This document shows, piece by piece, positions 44,450-54,865 of a stretch of 64,000 nucleotides of DNA. Position numbers and translations under genes: made by a program. The stretch is taken from positions 1,550,001-1,614,000 of the forward strand of contig NZ_CP018787.1 of the NCBI RefSeq assembly GCF_002127965.1, read 5' to 3'. Under the pieces are notes generated by a model. That model saw only the letters and a program-made list of their open reading frames with translations, ran no database searches and had not been told where the DNA came from. This stretch comes from Oxalobacter formigenes (GTDB taxonomy: Bacteria; Pseudomonadota; Gammaproteobacteria; Burkholderiales; Burkholderiaceae_D). Positions within the stretch are counted from its first letter, which is position 1. Each line of letters opens with the position of its first letter.

Positions 44450-44756
44450 CCTTCTCCTTAACCCTTTTTACCAGTCATCGATTTAGCTGTTTACGGACGA
44501 GCGGCGTTTTAATTCCATGTGTGACTCATGTATCACTGCGCTTTCAAAAGCCATAAACGGCTCAGTCCGTACACCAATATTAACCCTGTTTTCAACATCG
44601 GCCGGATATTTATGGCAGATTTATTGCCATTGTGTGAATTGACAGAAGAACGAAAATACGCTTCTAAAAGATGTTTTTCATTTTGTAAAAACGTTTTTTC
44701 AACCGCTTTGGCAATGACATAATGAAGAGGTGAACCAGACTGAAAAGGGATAGACA
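44450..44756. other. Intergenic stretch at right end of tail cluster
   Basis: 307 bases with no supported gene. It must contain the promoters of the diverging Q-like gene and the gene at 44757, but no clear boxes or att-type repeat were seen. Confidence 0.4.
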
Positions 44757-45260
44757 ATGAACGAATTTTCGGATGCGCTGATCGATACTGGAAAAAAAGG
44801 CAAAATCCCGAAAGAATATGACTGGTTCGGCTTTCTGATCGGCGAATGGGATATTCTTTACAGTGACAATCACGGTACCGGACGTGAAAGGCAAGTCAAA
44901 GGCGAATGGATTTTTTCATGGGTTCTGGATGGAACCGCCATTCAGGACGTTTTCATCTGTCCGTCACGCGCCGAAAGGCAAATCCATCCCCAGCCGGACG
45001 CGACATGGGGAACGACACTCAGGATTTTCAATCCCGGAACAAAAGCCTGGGATATTTTTTACGGCGCAACCGGTGAAGCCGAACGGCTCGAAGCGAAAAA
45101 GGAAGGCGACGACATTGTCCTGACCGAAACAGCCGAAGGCAAAATGAAATGGATCTTTTCCGATATCCGGGACAATTATTTTCTCTGGGAAAACCGGCTC
45201 TTCAACGAAGACGGTTCCAGCCTGCTGCAATGCCGGATCGTTGGCACCCGACGGAAATAA
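44757..45260 (+). CDS. Conserved protein of unknown function (DUF1579-like)
   Basis: 167 residues. The DWFGFLIGEWDILYSDNHGTGRERQVKGEWIFSWVLDG start, the strand pattern and the WDIFYGATG and LTETAEGKMKW segments resemble lipocalin/DUF1579-type beta-barrel proteins, cytoplasmic without a signal peptide. It has no obvious operon partner. The methyltransferase downstream is convergent. Confidence 0.6.
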   Translation: MNEFSDALIDTGKKGKIPKEYDWFGFLIGEWDILYSDNHGTGRERQVKGEWIFSWVLDGTAIQDVFICPSRAERQIHPQPDATWGTTLRIFNPGTKAWDIFYGATGEAERLEAKKEGDDIVLTETAEGKMKWIFSDIRDNYFLWENRLFNEDGSSLLQCRIVGTRRK

Positions 45261-45270
45261 CGGCGAATCT

Positions 45271-45942
45271 TTACTTGATAGCGTAAAAACCGGCCTGCAT
45301 GACAGATAGCCAGAACGGTTCCGCTATCCTGAACCCGGCTTGTTTCAGGTTTTCCAGATGGGCATGCAAAGTGATCGGAAAATAGTTCTTTCCATATCGT
45401 GACAGGTAGGTGTTGATTTCATTCTCAGTCTTTCCATGTTCACGCTGGTATCGCGCCCAGCGCTTCATGACGATCTTTTTGCCCTCTTCTGTCAGCGGCG
45501 CGGTATTCTCAAAGAAAATGTAAATGCCATCAGCCTTCAGGGCACGATAAACGTTTTGCGTTGCCTTCACGCGTTCGTCTTCCCTGAAATAATGATGCGA
45601 CTGGATGGCTGTGATAACGTCGAAACGGTTTTCGAAACCGATGCCTTCCGTGCCGATAACCCGATACTCCTTCACCCTTTTTTCGCCGGACAGCTTCCGT
45701 TTCGCCAGACCGACCATCTCTTCGGAAGGATCGCACAGCGTGAATTGCGCCTGCGGAAACATCGTCAAAGCCATTTCCGCCATTGTCCCGGTACCACACC
45801 CGCAGTCGAGCCACTGGAATGCATCCAGCCCCAGCGCGGCAACGAGATCAAGCGTCTGCCGGTAAAAAAACGAATAATACGGGACCGTCCGTTCGATATT
45901 ATTATCGTAATCGGCAGCGGCGTAAGGAGAAGTATTGCCCAT
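45271..45942 (-). CDS. Class I SAM-dependent methyltransferase
   Basis: 223 residues from ATG 45942; a TTG at 45969 would add nine residues. Motif I (QWLDCGCGTGTM) and the acidic loop after strand 2 (FTLCDPSEEM) identify a Rossmann methyltransferase. Motifs IV and V (FDVITAIQSHHYF, LKADGIYIFFEN) complete the core. The substrate is unknown; the sequence resembles small-molecule methylases of the ubiquinone/UbiE-like type. It follows the CAT-like gene on the same strand, 64 bases away. Confidence 0.85.
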   Translation of the reverse strand: MGNTSPYAAADYDNNIERTVPYYSFFYRQTLDLVAALGLDAFQWLDCGCGTGTMAEMALTMFPQAQFTLCDPSEEMVGLAKRKLSGEKRVKEYRVIGTEGIGFENRFDVITAIQSHHYFREDERVKATQNVYRALKADGIYIFFENTAPLTEEGKKIVMKRWARYQREHGKTENEINTYLSRYGKNYFPITLHAHLENLKQAGFRIAEPFWLSVMQAGFYAIK

Positions 45943-46006
45943 AAAAAACTTTCTGTCTTGTACTGTCAATGTCTCGCCGGCAAGCCGGACTTATCAGACG
46001 TGTGAA

Positions 46007-46639
46007 TCAGATATTCTGTGCACTCCTGCCCATCGCCTCGAAAAACAGGCTGTGCCGGTAGCCATCCACAAAACCATGGTGGGAATGGATATCGACAGGC
46101 ATTGTCGCCCGACCATCGGAGGATTCATATTTCCCGAGCGTCATCCGGACAATGGAATCATACCGGCTTCCAAGAGAAACCGGATGCGTCATTCCCGTAA
46201 AAGCGAGCCAGGGAACGATAGAAATGAAAAACACGTCGCGTTCATATCCTCGGTAAAAATACGGCTCGGGCAAAGCCAGCGTTTTGGCTTCTTCCTGCCT
46301 GCGAGCCTCTTCAAACGCCACATAATCAGTCTGAAACGGCACACGAACCGCCGTGATGGCCCTGTCTTCCCGCATCGCCAGACAAACCGTATCGATTTTA
46401 TCGTACAACACGATATCGCCCCCCTCCAGCACCCGATACCTGAAGGCTTCGACTTCGTTCAAGGCTTTTGAAACGGCGAACAGGCAGACACTTGAAAAAG
46501 AAACATCCATCTTTTTTGCCTTCTCCAGCAAAGCCGTTGCATCATACCGTGTTGTCACTGAAAAGAACGGGCATTCCATGGCAGAAAACTGCGCAAACAT
46601 TTCCCTGCCTTCCCAGTTTTCAGGATCTATTTTCTTCAT
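46007..46639 (-). CDS. Chloramphenicol acetyltransferase-like protein (CAT type A fold)
   Basis: 210 residues. The CAT active site is intact: HHGFVDG at 187-193, with H188 as the general base and D192 keeping the fold. Early residues KKIDPENWEGREMFAQF and the segment FSSVCLFAVSKALNEVEAFRYRV are typical. It would transfer acetyl from acetyl-CoA to a hydroxyl. Many chromosomal CAT-like proteins do not confer resistance, so the true substrate is open. Confidence 0.85.
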   Translation of the reverse strand: MKKIDPENWEGREMFAQFSAMECPFFSVTTRYDATALLEKAKKMDVSFSSVCLFAVSKALNEVEAFRYRVLEGGDIVLYDKIDTVCLAMREDRAITAVRVPFQTDYVAFEEARRQEEAKTLALPEPYFYRGYERDVFFISIVPWLAFTGMTHPVSLGSRYDSIVRMTLGKYESSDGRATMPVDIHSHHGFVDGYRHSLFFEAMGRSAQNI

Positions 46640-47029
46640 TTCCTTTCTCCGGATACGTTTAAAACATATCCGATCTTACTCCGGAATCGGTAATTTATAG
46701 CGCATTTATGTTATTTGACGAGGTATTCATCAGGCTCATGCCGGAACCGTTTTCCCGAGTGAAACAACCCATATTGCCCAAAAAAAAGGCAGCACTCATG
46801 CGTACCGCATGAATGCAGGCTCTTCACAGTGTTCTCCACCACCTTGTCCACAGCTTTCGTGCATAAACAGGATAACTTTTCTCACGGGTAATAAAGCATC
46901 AATCAGCGGATTTTTTTGACTGCCATATCAAAAGAATCAGTCAAAAAGGCAAAAATCACCGTCCCATGAAAAATTCCTGAATACGGTTTGTTTTTTTGGT
47001 GAACAAGTGGCAAAACCCACTGGAAAAGC
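46640..47029. other. Intergenic stretch with LysR gene terminator
   Basis: 390 bases without a supported gene. It contains the hairpin at 46780-46818. Confidence 0.4.
46780..46818 (-). terminator. Probable terminator after LysR gene
   Basis: The imperfect stem GCATTCATGCG/CGCATGAGTGC, with the loop GTA, is followed by eight T on the minus strand. Confidence 0.6.
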
Positions 47030-47896
47030 CTATCTGTACTTTAAATAATCCAGAAACCGCCTGACAGCGACGGAAGCCGTTTTCGACTCCCTCAGCGCAA
47101 GGCTGATATGGCGGCAGGCGGGAACGTCCAGCTCTTTCGTGACGATCCGGTAAGGGATGCGTTTCAAAATCAGTTCCGGCAAAATACTGACCCCGAGGCC
47201 GCTTTCCACCATCGACATGATGGCGTAGTCATCCCAGAGGGTATAACGTACTTTCGGAGTCAATTGGCTTTGCCGGAAAATTTCCGATACGTCGTCGTTG
47301 GCCCCCTTTTCCAGCAAAATGAACGGCTCTTTGCACAGGGCAGCGACCGGAACGCGTTCATACTCTGCCAGAGGATGGTTTTCCGGGAGCACCGCCAGAA
47401 AACGGTCCTGTTCGAGAAAAACCGTTTCGAAATCCGGATGGGTCGGCAAAAGGACAAACCCGCAGTCCACACGCCCCTCCTCGATCCAGCCTTCGATTTC
47501 GGCATAATCGCCGGGCAGAAGTTCATACTCGATATTCGGATAATCCGTCTGGAAAGCACGGATGATGTTCGGCAGCCAGTGCGTCGCCACACTGGAAAAC
47601 GTGCCGATACGGATCAGGCCGGATTGCAGGCCGTTCAGCTCGTCCACTTCCATCTGCAATTTCCGGTATTCTTCACAAACGCTTTTCGCGAAAGGCAACA
47701 GTTTCAGGCCTTCAGACGTCAGCCTGACTCCGGCGCGCTTGCGCTCCAGAAGCGTCACTTTCCATTCGCTTTCCAGATCGCTGATCATGCGGCTGATCCC
47801 CGACTGGGAATAAAACAGCACTTCGGCGGCTTTCGTAAAGCTGCCGTATTCCACGGCCTTGATGAAAGCCTGATACTTCTGAATGTTCTTGTCCAC
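47030..47896 (-). CDS. LysR-family transcriptional regulator
   Basis: 288 residues. The winged helix-turn-helix is at 1-62 (YQAFIKAVEYGSFTKAAEVLFYSQSGISRMISDLE) and the two-lobed substrate-binding domain at about 90-285 (IGTFSSVATHWLPNIIRAF ... GLGVSILPELIL). It resembles regulators that sense small organic ligands. No target is adjacent: a cupin gene follows on the right on the same strand, separated by 285 bases. Confidence 0.9.
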   Translation of the reverse strand: MDKNIQKYQAFIKAVEYGSFTKAAEVLFYSQSGISRMISDLESEWKVTLLERKRAGVRLTSEGLKLLPFAKSVCEEYRKLQMEVDELNGLQSGLIRIGTFSSVATHWLPNIIRAFQTDYPNIEYELLPGDYAEIEGWIEEGRVDCGFVLLPTHPDFETVFLEQDRFLAVLPENHPLAEYERVPVAALCKEPFILLEKGANDDVSEIFRQSQLTPKVRYTLWDDYAIMSMVESGLGVSILPELILKRIPYRIVTKELDVPACRHISLALRESKTASVAVRRFLDYLKYR

Positions 47897-48181
47897 TAAT
47901 TTCTACCGCTTATATCCGATATCGTTATGGAATACATGGTAAACATTTGATTTTGTAATTTCAACTACACGGACGACTCCGGTCTGGAGACTGCACGCGC
48001 TGTGCCAGACTGGACAGGGACGGGATCGAAACAGGACAGGTACGGGCTTCATGCCGGAAAATGGAGGATGACCGGCTATTTCCGGAAACGGCGATTATTC
48101 AAGGGGTCACCCCTGAAATGGACCCATGCATGAAATCAGGAGCATACTTTTCAAATCAGGAGAGGCAAATCCGCTTTTACG

Positions 48182-48679
48182 TCACATCCCGAATTCATTG
48201 ATACACGCCCATGCTTTCGGATAAGCGGATTTTAGCGATTCTCGCTTTCCCATTTCAAAATCGGCGAAATCGAAGCCGGGCGCGACAGTACACCCGACGA
48301 ATGAAAAATCCGTTTCCGCACAAGGCGTCGCACCGAACCAGACGCCTGCGGGAACGACGTATTGAAGAGTTTGTCCCGCGGCGATATCCTGTCCGAGGAT
48401 AATTTTATCCGTTTTCCCGTCCGGATGGATCATGGCCAGCCGCAGGGGTCCGCCCAGATAAAAATGCCATATCTCATCGGAACGGATGCGGTGAAGACGG
48501 GAATACTGTCCTTGTTCAAGCAAAAAATAGATGGCAGTCGAAAAATGGCGGCTGCCGGTGAATGGCTCAGGCAAACCCGATGGCGGGATGATGCCATCGC
48601 TTCGATAACTTTCCCGGTAATACCCTCCCTCGGGATGTGCCACCAGTCCAAACCGTTCAATCAGCGTTTGTGCTTTCAT
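48182..48679 (-). CDS. Cupin protein, DUF985 family
   Basis: 165 residues. The family start LIERFGLVAHPEGGYYRESYRS, then STAIYFLLEQGQYSRLHRIRSDEIWHFYLGGPL and VPAGVWFGATPC, are diagnostic for the Cupin_5 (DUF985) fold. The function is unknown; the fold suggests binding of a small carboxylate or sugar, possibly with a metal held by the HRIRSDEIWH histidines. It is a monocistronic gene. Confidence 0.85.
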   Translation of the reverse strand: MKAQTLIERFGLVAHPEGGYYRESYRSDGIIPPSGLPEPFTGSRHFSTAIYFLLEQGQYSRLHRIRSDEIWHFYLGGPLRLAMIHPDGKTDKIILGQDIAAGQTLQYVVPAGVWFGATPCAETDFSFVGCTVAPGFDFADFEMGKRESLKSAYPKAWACINEFGM

Positions 48680-48939
48680 TTTTCCCTTCCATCATCATCC
48701 AGACATTTTTCCAGGCTATTCTGGCATTCATGAAAGCATTCAACAAGACACAAAAAATCCGTTTTCATGAGCAAATCGAAAACAAAAGTAAAGATAAATG
48801 AAATTGGCAGAATTTTATTGATTTTAAGCGCAAATCAAGCGAACATAGCCATTAATTTGACAAAAAAACAAATTCATCTGTTCACGGTCCCCGATTTTTT
48901 GCGATAATACAGATTGTTATATTGATCCCGTAAATATCT

Positions 48940-50502
48940 ATGGAATGGTTATTTGATCCGGCTATCTGGATCGGTTTGCTGACCCTGGTCGTCCTTGAAG
49001 TCGTCCTTGGCATTGATAACCTTGTCTTTATCGCCATCCTGGCTGATAAGCTTCCCCCGAAAGAAAGAAACCGTGCCCGTCTGACCGGCCTGATTCTGGC
49101 CATGGTCATGCGTCTGGGCATGCTCTCGCTTTTATCGTGGATGGTGACGCTGACACGCCCCCTTTTCACCATCTATAACGTATCCCTTTCCGGAAGGGAT
49201 TTGATCCTGTTGGTCGGCGGTGTCTTTCTGCTGTTCAAGGCCACAATGGAATTGCATGAACGGCTCGAAGGGCGCCCGCACCATCAGGACGAATCGAGAA
49301 TATTCCCGAGTTTCTGGGTCGTCGTGACCCAGATCGTTATTCTGGACGCCATCTTCTCGCTGGACTCCGTCATTACCGCCGTCGGTATCGTCAGCCACTT
49401 GCCGGTCATGATGGCAGCCGTCGTCATTGCCGTGCTCATCATGGTATGGGCGTCGCGTCCGCTGACCGAATTCGTGAGCAAACACCCGACCGTCGTCGTG
49501 CTCTGCCTGTCATTTTTGCTGATGATCGGCCTCTCGCTGATCGCGGAAAGTGTCGGCTTCCATATTCCGAAGGGATACCTCTACGCCTGTATCGGCTTCT
49601 CGATTTTGATCGAGATGTTCAACCAGATCGCGCAACACAATTTCATGAAACATATGGCGCAAATCCCCTTGCGCGACCGGACTGCCGACGCCGTTTTGCG
49701 CCTTCTCGGCGGAAAATCGCGTACCGAACCGCGCGAACTGGAACCGGAAGAAAAAACCGTCATTAACGAAGAGCCTGTCTTTGGCGAAGAAGAACGCAAT
49801 ATGGTCACCGGCGTTCTGACGCTTGGCGAACGCTCGATCCGTTCCATCATGACTCCACGAAACGACGTTTCATGGGTCGATCTGGACGAGACGGCCGACA
49901 GCATACAGGAACAGTTGCGCAACACGCCCCACAGTTTCTTCCCCGTCTGTCGCGGCAAACTGGATAACGTTCTTGGCGTTGCCCGTGCACAGGACCTGAT
50001 GGACGACCTGCATACCTACGGAAAAATCAATGCCGAATACAGCCTGCGCGAGGCCATTGTCATGCCCGAGTCCGCTGGCGTCTTGCAGGCCATGGACATT
50101 TTCAAGACATCCCGCGGACAGATCGCGCTCGTGGCCGATGAATACGGCACAATCGAAGGCCTTTTGACGCCTATCGACATCCTTGAAGCCATTGCAGGCG
50201 AATTCCCCGATGAAGACGAACAGCCTTCCGTGCTGGAACTGGAAGACGGCGTCTGGGAAATCGAGGGAGCGACAGACCTTTATACGGCCGAGCAGGTATT
50301 GGGAACCGACGGCCTCGTCGATGACGACCAGGAATACTCTTCCATCAACGGCTTTTTGCTGGAACGCTTCGGAACGGTTCCGCACGTCGGTCAGTCGTTT
50401 GAATATAACGGCTACCGTTTTGAAGTCACCGAAATGGATGGACGCCGCATCGTGAAAGTACGCGTGACGCGTGTTGAAAAACCGCATGCGGAAGACGAAT
50501 AA
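48940..50502 (+). CDS. TerC-type membrane protein with CBS and CorC/HlyC domains (YoaE-like)
   Basis: 520 residues. The TerC domain with about seven membrane helices (1-215) opens [26 protein letters not shown], with the acidic residues that define the family. A cytosolic part follows: two CBS domains (about 290-410; [19 protein letters not shown]..., [20 protein letters not shown]) and a CorC/HlyC-associated domain (about 425-505). This is the arrangement of E. coli YoaE and YegH. It probably transports or senses a metal ion. It is a single gene. Confidence 0.9.
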   Translation: MEWLFDPAIWIGLLTLVVLEVVLGIDNLVFIAILADKLPPKERNRARLTGLILAMVMRLGMLSLLSWMVTLTRPLFTIYNVSLSGRDLILLVGGVFLLFKATMELHERLEGRPHHQDESRIFPSFWVVVTQIVILDAIFSLDSVITAVGIVSHLPVMMAAVVIAVLIMVWASRPLTEFVSKHPTVVVLCLSFLLMIGLSLIAESVGFHIPKGYLYACIGFSILIEMFNQIAQHNFMKHMAQIPLRDRTADAVLRLLGGKSRTEPRELEPEEKTVINEEPVFGEEERNMVTGVLTLGERSIRSIMTPRNDVSWVDLDETADSIQEQLRNTPHSFFPVCRGKLDNVLGVARAQDLMDDLHTYGKINAEYSLREAIVMPESAGVLQAMDIFKTSRGQIALVADEYGTIEGLLTPIDILEAIAGEFPDEDEQPSVLELEDGVWEIEGATDLYTAEQVLGTDGLVDDDQEYSSINGFLLERFGTVPHVGQSFEYNGYRFEVTEMDGRRIVKVRVTRVEKPHAEDE

Positions 50503-50669
50503 AGCCGGACTCCTCCCTGATGTCCGACATCGTTCTTTTCCGACGTCCTTATAACTGTTGTGTCGCAAAAAAGGCGGAAACCGCTCATTTTTGGCATAAA
50601 AGGTCATTTCCATCCGGCAAGCTTGTTACAATGGCAAGCATTTATTTATCCGGACAGAATTGACCCATC

Positions 50670-52064
50670 ATGGAAAACATAACGGAGTTTATCAGGCAAT
50701 TAAACGGCATCGTCAGCGGCCCGATCCTGTTGCCTCTTCTTGCCGGAGCCGGTCTGTTTCTGACGATCGGCTTGCGCCTGACAACCCTGCGCCGGATTCC
50801 CTATGCCTTCCGAATGCTTTGGGACGGCCGGAAAAAAACCGACCAGACCGGCGACATTTCTCCTTTCAATGCCCTGATGACCGCCATGTCCGCCACAGTC
50901 GGAACGGGCAATATCGCCGGTGTGGCAACCGCCATCTTTTTCGGGGGCCCCGGCGCCCTCTTCTGGATGTGGCTCGTCGCCTTGCTGGGAATGGGAACCG
51001 CTTTTGCGGAGGCGTCGCTCGCCGTCAGGTTCCGCGAAAAAGACGCGCTCGGCAACATGATCGGTGGCCCGATGTACTATATCCGCAAGGGACTCGGTGA
51101 AAAATGGAAATGGCTGGCCTTTTCATTCGCTCTCTTCGGGATGACCGCCGGTTTCGGCATCGGCAATACCGTCCAGTCCAATTCCGTTGCCGATGCCCTG
51201 AATCACAGCTTCGGCATCCATCCTGTCATAACAGGCATCGTGACAGCCATCCTTGTCGGCCTCGTTTTACTGGGCGGTATCCGGCGTATAGGCGACGTAG
51301 CCGGAAAACTGGTCCCGATCATGGCAACCGCCTACATTGCCTCGGGACTGGTGATTCTGGGCTTGTACTGGCAGGAAATTCCCTCTGCCATAATGACTAT
51401 CGTCGAAAGCGCTTTTACGCCTGTTTCCGCCGCAGGAGGATTCGCGGGCGCTACCGTATGGGGTGCAATCCGCTTCGGGATCGCACGCGGTATTTTTTCC
51501 AACGAGGCGGGAATGGGAAGCTCGCCGATCGCCCACGCGACGGCTACGACCGACAGCCCGGCCCGTCAGGGAACGATTGCCATGCTCGGCGTCTTTCTCG
51601 ATACGATAGTGATCTGTTCCATGACCGGGCTCGTCATCGTCGTGACCGGAGCATGGCAAAGCGGCAAGAACGGTGCCGCGATGTCGGCAGTCGCCTTTGA
51701 ATCGGCGCTCCCGCAATTCGGACAATACGTCGTTTCCATCGGTCTGGTGCTCTTCGCCTTCACGACTTTGATCGGCTGGAGCTTTTACAGTGAAAAATGC
51801 ACGCAATACCTCTTCGGTGTCAAAGCCATCAAACCTTTCCGGCTGATCTGGGTGCTTCTGATCCCTGTCGGCACCTTGCCGAATATCGAACTGGGCAGCC
51901 TGTGGCTCGTCGCCGATACCCTGAATGCCCTGATGGCTATCCCGAATCTGATCGGACTCTTTTTGCTGTCTCCGGTCGTATTCAAAATTGCCCACTACTG
52001 GAAGAAAGTGGATGCCACCAAAAAAGAAGAAAAATTCAAAAAAGAAGCCGAACCCATCCAGTAG
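50670..52064 (+). CDS. Sodium:alanine/glycine symporter (AGCS family)
   Basis: 464 residues with about 11 membrane helices. Family marks are the early GPILLPLLAGAGLFLTIGL, SPFNALMTAMSATVGTGNIAGVATAI (the substrate- and sodium-binding unwound helix), GGPMYYI and FSNEAGMGSSPIAHATATT. It imports alanine or glycine with Na+. The charged tail ends KKEEKFKKEAEP. The leader has no glycine riboswitch that I can recognise. It stands alone. Confidence 0.92.
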   Translation: MENITEFIRQLNGIVSGPILLPLLAGAGLFLTIGLRLTTLRRIPYAFRMLWDGRKKTDQTGDISPFNALMTAMSATVGTGNIAGVATAIFFGGPGALFWMWLVALLGMGTAFAEASLAVRFREKDALGNMIGGPMYYIRKGLGEKWKWLAFSFALFGMTAGFGIGNTVQSNSVADALNHSFGIHPVITGIVTAILVGLVLLGGIRRIGDVAGKLVPIMATAYIASGLVILGLYWQEIPSAIMTIVESAFTPVSAAGGFAGATVWGAIRFGIARGIFSNEAGMGSSPIAHATATTDSPARQGTIAMLGVFLDTIVICSMTGLVIVVTGAWQSGKNGAAMSAVAFESALPQFGQYVVSIGLVLFAFTTLIGWSFYSEKCTQYLFGVKAIKPFRLIWVLLIPVGTLPNIELGSLWLVADTLNALMAIPNLIGLFLLSPVVFKIAHYWKKVDATKKEEKFKKEAEPIQ

Positions 52065-52135
52065 CATCCCCTTAGCCATTCATCTTCCGGCATTCCTTTA
52101 AACCTGCCTGACTGGCAACCAAAAAAAATGGCAGC

Positions 52136-52167
52136 CCCAAAAAAAGCCGGCGAATGTTCGCCGGCTT
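52136..52167 (-). terminator. Intrinsic terminator after hypothetical gene
   Basis: Stem AGCCGGCGAA/TTCGCCGGCT followed by seven T on the minus strand. Confidence 0.88.
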
Positions 52168-52230
52168 CCAATCGCTGAAATCGCAAGCGAACTTCAGCGA
52201 GAGAACAACAGAAAAGAATCTTCCCGGGGG

Positions 52231-52647
52231 TTATCGGCGACGGTCATATGTCGGATTGACATGCTGCCCTTTCGGCACGACTTGCCCGTTGAAATACTGC
52301 TGCGGGTTATTTCTCGGGTTGCCACTGTCCATAAACTTCTGGATACCCTGTTCCAGATGTCGCAGCATTTTTTCCGACTCGATCTGGGCACGGTCAGCTC
52401 CCTGCTGGGGATTACCTTCTGCCGGAGCGGGCGTTCCCTTGTCGAAATAACCGAACGGATTCGATCTGGAACCCTGAGGCTCCGGTGCCTGATAATCACG
52501 CATGGCATCATTGAAATCGGCATCCATTTTGTTTTTTTGTTGCTCGCCTTTAAACCAGTCGTAAAAAGCACTGCCTGCCTGGGTAACCCCTTTGGTTGCC
52601 TTCGGATTGGCAAGCCCTGCCAGAAAACCTTCGAAAAATGCACTCAT
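52231..52647 (-). CDS. Hypothetical protein with disordered linker
   Basis: 138 residues. The N-terminal segment AFFEGFLAGLANPKATKGVTQAGSAFYDWF looks amphipathic and could associate with membrane. The rest is polar, rich in Q, N and P (PFGYFDKGTPAPAEGNPQQG), and ends TYDRRR. No family is recognised. It has its own terminator, and a hairpin GGACGC/GCGTCC lies 22 bases upstream of the start. Confidence 0.55.
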   Translation of the reverse strand: MSAFFEGFLAGLANPKATKGVTQAGSAFYDWFKGEQQKNKMDADFNDAMRDYQAPEPQGSRSNPFGYFDKGTPAPAEGNPQQGADRAQIESEKMLRHLEQGIQKFMDSGNPRNNPQQYFNGQVVPKGQHVNPTYDRRR

Positions 52648-52987
52648 TTAAACTCCTTTCATTACCTTTGGACGCATCAGGCGTCCTGTACTCGTAAACA
52701 GACATCGTCGTCATACCCTGTCGGCATGATCCATCGGGAAAACGCTTTTTCCGGAAACCGGTTTGTTTCGCAAAAAAACATTTCCACATAACGATATCCA
52801 TCTATACTTATACGCCTGTTTCAGACCATCTCCGGACATTTGTGGCACATTTGTGCATTTTTTGATTAAAAAACAGGCAAATCAGGATATAAAACGCGCA
52901 AAAAAAACATCATGCAGACCTTTTTGTGTCTGATCGATATTTTTGATTGCTTATCCGGGTTTCAGATACCTTGCCAGAAACAGACCT
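52648..52987. other. Intergenic stretch, no supported gene
   Basis: 340 bases holding only the small hairpin at 52670-52686. The remainder is AT-rich. Confidence 0.4.
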
Positions 52988-53449
52988 TCAGTCTTTTCTG
53001 AACGAATACCCCATTATGCCGTTGTCGGCGGAAAAGGCCTGTCGTTCGAAAAACGGGACGGATTTTTCACCCGGCAGGACGAAAAGCGTTTCAAAGGAGT
53101 GGGTTCTCGCCCAATCCTGAACCGTATCCATCAATCCGGCGGCGATTTCCCGATTGCGCAAAGCAGGCAAGGTAAAGACGTTTGCGACATAACCGATGCG
53201 CAAACGCTCTTCTGAAAGGGATGGCATTTTTTCCAGCATACCGATATAAACAACTGAAACGATTCGCCCGGCCTCTTCGGCAACCCAGCAGATGTAATCC
53301 ACCCCCATACACGCTTTCAGAAAAGCGTGAAAACGCCTTGTGAACGCATTCTCGTCAAACTCCGGAGAATCATTCTCTTCAGAAGCATAAGTCCAGTACA
53401 AATGGGCCAGTTGCCCGTAATCGGCTGGCGAGGCTATCCGGTATTGCAT
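52988..53449 (-). CDS. GNAT-family N-acetyltransferase
   Basis: 153 residues from ATG 53449 with GGAG at good distance; an ATG at 53461 is the alternative. The acetyl-CoA binding motif A (IGYVANVFTLPALRNREIAAGLMDTVQDW) and the preceding beta strand WVAEEAGRIVSVVYIGM mark a GNAT fold. The end FFERQAFSADNGIMGY fits the family's last strands. The substrate is unknown. It lies upstream of and divergent to the beta-lactamase genes. Confidence 0.85.
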   Translation of the reverse strand: MQYRIASPADYGQLAHLYWTYASEENDSPEFDENAFTRRFHAFLKACMGVDYICWVAEEAGRIVSVVYIGMLEKMPSLSEERLRIGYVANVFTLPALRNREIAAGLMDTVQDWARTHSFETLFVLPGEKSVPFFERQAFSADNGIMGYSFRKD

Positions 53450-53619
53450 GATTGGCTCCATAAAAATGTAAAAATATGATTCATTCGGTCATAAGCCGGG
53501 CCGTAAGAAGGTAAAATCCGTTTTTTACAGACTGGGCTTTCATCTTGGGGAAATCAGGATGACACCCCGGTTCATTACTGCCACCCCGAACAAGTATAAA
53601 GAATAAACGCGAGCGTCCA

Positions 53620-54582
53620 ATGAAAAAATTCCTTGCTTTATCCCTGTCTACCTTGCTGGCATCATTCACCCTCGTCACGGCTTCGTGTCTTGCCAGCCCA
53701 CTCCAGGAAAACATTGACGCCATCGTTAAAGACAAACCGGCACAAATCGGTGTCGTCATCGAAGGTTTCGACCCGCACCAGCACGCCGGGTTCAATGAAA
53801 ACACGCGCTTTCCCATGCAAAGCGTCTTCAAGTTCCCCGTCGCGCTGGCTGTCCTCGATCAGGTCGACAAAGGCAAAATCAACCTCGACGAAACACTTCT
53901 TTTAAAGCCGTCTGACCTCTTGCCCAACACCCACAGCCCGTTAAGGGAAAAATACCCGGAGGCAAACGCAGCCGTTTCCATCGGTGAGATCATAAATGAA
54001 ACCGTTTCCAATTCCGACAATAACGGCTGTGACATCCTGCTGCGTCTGGTCGGTGGCCCACAGGCAGTCGACCAATACATTAAAAACCTCGGCATTGCCG
54101 ATATGCAAATCGCCGTCAACGAGCAGGAAATGCATACCGTAAAAGATGCCCAGCACAAAAACTGGACAACCCCGGCCGCCATGACCCAATTGCTCCGGCT
54201 CTTTCATGACGGCAAGCTGTTGAAGCCCGACAGCCAGAAATTCTTGTGGACCGCCATGCGCGATTCGGTAACGGCTCCGGGACGTTTGCGCTCGCCACTG
54301 CCGGCCGGAACGCACCTGATCCACAAAACCGGCACCAGCGATTATTCGCCCCAAGACGGCTCCACCGTCAATGACGTCGGTATCATTCTCCTGCCGGATG
54401 GCAATCCCGTTTTCATCAGTGTCCTGATATCCGGCTCCAAAATGTCGATGATGGATACCGAAAAAATCATCGCATCCGTCTCAGGTGTGGCATGGGATCA
54501 TTTTTCACAGGAAAAACCGGGGCTTTCGATCAGAAAAACCGGCAAACAGTTAAGGGAGCTGATCGGCTTTGAAAACCAGTAA
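53620..54582 (+). CDS. Class A beta-lactamase, subclass A2-like (copy 1)
   Basis: 320 residues with signal peptide (about 1-26). The serine motif is S68-V-F-K71, SDN is at 132-134 and the omega-loop glutamate in NEQEMH is E168 (Ambler 166). HKTGTS at 235-240 carries the third motif. The MQSVFKFPVALAVL and SDNNGCDILL context resembles PER/CblA/CfxA-type A2 enzymes, which include broad-spectrum cephalosporinases. It acts in the periplasm. The second copy follows 283 bases downstream in the same direction; the C-terminal extension after VAWDHF is longer here. Confidence 0.92.
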   Translation: MKKFLALSLSTLLASFTLVTASCLASPLQENIDAIVKDKPAQIGVVIEGFDPHQHAGFNENTRFPMQSVFKFPVALAVLDQVDKGKINLDETLLLKPSDLLPNTHSPLREKYPEANAAVSIGEIINETVSNSDNNGCDILLRLVGGPQAVDQYIKNLGIADMQIAVNEQEMHTVKDAQHKNWTTPAAMTQLLRLFHDGKLLKPDSQKFLWTAMRDSVTAPGRLRSPLPAGTHLIHKTGTSDYSPQDGSTVNDVGIILLPDGNPVFISVLISGSKMSMMDTEKIIASVSGVAWDHFSQEKPGLSIRKTGKQLRELIGFENQ

Positions 54583-54865
54583 GCCAACCGGCAAAGCCGT
54601 CGGCCACCGCTGAAAACCTCATCGAAACCGCCTTTCAGGCGTATCCTTCCCTTATTGCTCACGTCGTCAATGCCTTTTTCGCATTGACGACAGTCAAGCC
54701 CTCTTCATTCCGGTTTGATTCCTGTTTACTCCCGCCGGATTCCCGTTTGCCCCTCCCTTTCATCCGGACTACAATTTTCTCCATACGCCAGCATCCGGGC
54801 CGGACAACAATGTCCTGCCTTACCCGTTCTGTTTCGGTAAAACGGCTTTTCAGCAGACAAATGAC

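Noticed and set aside
44533-44757. 74-codon minus-strand frame
   Set aside because: Overlaps the promoter region of the gene at 44757, without a ribosome site or family.
50503-50669. Glycine riboswitch before the alanine/sodium symporter
   Set aside because: Expected aptamer motifs are absent; only small hairpins are seen.
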